From positions 1 through 6,410 of the forward strand of contig CALBST010000320.1 in NCBI GenBank assembly GCA_937967425.1: 6,410 nucleotides of DNA, given 5' to 3'. Position numbers and translations under genes: made by a program. Below the pieces are notes generated by a model, which saw nothing but the letters and a program-made list of their open reading frames with translations, made no database searches and was not told the origin of the DNA. Shown here one piece after another: positions 5,709 to 6,410 of this stretch (position 1 is its first letter; each line of letters opens with the position of its first letter). The DNA is from an uncultured Caulobacteraceae bacterium (GTDB taxonomy: Bacteria > Pseudomonadota > Alphaproteobacteria > Caulobacterales > TH1-2).

Positions 5709-6410
5709 ATGCGCATCGCGCGCCTTGCGTCATTTGTGCACAAATGGCTCGCGCTGCTCGTGGGCCTACAGATCGTGTTTTGGGTCGTCAGCGGGCTCTT
5801 CTTCACGATCTTTCCGATCGAGCAGATACGCAGCGAGCATCTGGTCCGTCCCGCCCCGCCTCAGGCCATAGACACAACAACGCTTGCATCGATGTCGAAC
5901 ATCCGCGGGCCTGCCGGCGAGTTGCCTACCCGGCTCGTCATAGAGCGCCGCGCCAGCGGCCCCGTGATCGTTGCAGAGTTCGCCGACGCAGCTCCCTCCT
6001 TGTTCGACGCCGCCACGCTCGAGCGCCTCTCTCCGCTCACCGCAGCGCACGCCAGTGCAATCGCGCGCACTCATGTCACGCTTACCTCTGAGCCGCGCAG
6101 CGTCGAACGCATAACCGAGGAAAGCGCCGAGTATCGCGGCGCCCTTCCTGCCTATCGCGTGCAATTCGCCGACGGCGGCCTATCGGTCTATGTCGCCGAG
6201 AACACCGGCGCCGTCACAGCGCGCCGCTCTGACCTGTGGCGCCTCTATGACGCGCTATGGGCGTTGCACATCATGGATTGGCAAAACCACGAGGACTTCA
6301 ATCATCCTCTCATCATCGTCGTCACATGGCTTACTCTTCTGTCAGTGATCGCAGGGGTCGTGCTGATCCCGTACCGAATCCGTTTCCGATCGAGACCAAG
6401 AGCAGCGGGA
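5709..6410 (+). CDS. PepSY-domain inner-membrane protein, 3'-truncated by the window edge
   Basis: The frame is open from ATG 5709 to the last base (234 residues, no stop). The start is supported by GGAGGG at 5699-5704, four bases upstream, and lies 23 bases after the copC stop. A first transmembrane span (about residues 12-37, with H11 just before it) is followed by a periplasmic region. That region contains a PepSY-like segment (about 143-175, YRGALPAYRVQFADGGLSVYV then TGAVTARR) and the conserved LWALHIMDWQNHEDFNHP stretch (184-200, with H187, H194 and H199) that leads into a second span (about 201-221). This layout is that of PepSY-associated membrane proteins, some of which continue into further membrane helices or a flavin reductase domain; the rest is outside the window. 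The histidines beside the spans could bind heme or copper, which is inference. As the last visible gene of the cop operon it occupies the place often taken by copD. Confidence 0.88.
   Translation, partial: MRIARLASFVHKWLALLVGLQIVFWVVSGLFFTIFPIEQIRSEHLVRPAPPQAIDTTTLASMSNIRGPAGELPTRLVIERRASGPVIVAEFADAAPSLFDAATLERLSPLTAAHASAIARTHVTLTSEPRSVERITEESAEYRGALPAYRVQFADGGLSVYVAENTGAVTARRSDLWRLYDALWALHIMDWQNHEDFNHPLIIVVTWLTLLSVIAGVVLIPYRIRFRSRPRAAG

Noticed and set aside
1..6410. Search for mobile elements, tRNA/rRNA genes, CRISPR arrays and long direct repeats.
   Set aside because: No transposase, integrase, terminal inverted repeats, tRNA-like cloverleaf or regularly spaced repeats were seen; apart from the CueR dyad the only clear repeat is the short protein-level duplication in the lipoprotein.

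Overview
The window is a GC-rich, densely packed metal-resistance locus from a proteobacterium. An alphaproteobacterium is most likely, judging from the CueR/HmrR-type regulator, the codon use and the style of the CopA/CopB proteins. This taxonomic call is inference; no rRNA or marker gene is present.

Left part (1-1341): The window opens inside the C-terminal two thirds of a CueR/HmrR copper-sensing MerR-family activator that keeps the CX7C metal loop. Converging on it from the minus strand are a class I SAM-dependent methyltransferase (stop at 583) and, 31 bases downstream of it, a small His/Met/Cys-rich predicted lipoprotein (297-551). The lipoprotein carries two copies of a GGM(S/T)HEEMxRHCxxM motif. 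I do not recognise it as a named family.

Middle (1458-2729): Three overlapping plus-strand genes reproduce the order and architecture of the cnrYXH nickel/cobalt signalling module of Cupriavidus metallidurans. They are a single-span small protein (anti-sigma candidate, CnrY-like), a membrane-anchored periplasmic helical sensor (CnrX-like) and an ECF sigma factor (CnrH-like). All five metal ligands known for CnrX (H42, H46, E63, H119, M123) have a counterpart at a constant offset of -5 in the sensor: H37, H41, E58, H114, M118.

Right part (2751-6410): A textbook CueR operator/promoter (TTGACC -35 box merged with the dyad ACCTTCC-N7-GGAAGGT) precedes a copper operon: copA (periplasmic multicopper oxidase), copB (outer-membrane protein), copC (periplasmic copper carrier, unusual) and a PepSY-type membrane protein running off the window end. 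No copD is seen; the PepSY gene takes its usual place.

Together, the locus appears to combine two metal-sensing inputs: cytoplasmic Cu(I) through CueR and a periplasmic metal through the CnrYXH-like relay. The effectors oxidise and sequester copper in the periplasm. Which promoters the ECF sigma factor uses cannot be settled from this window; I found no convincing promoter motif shared between the sigma operon and copA.
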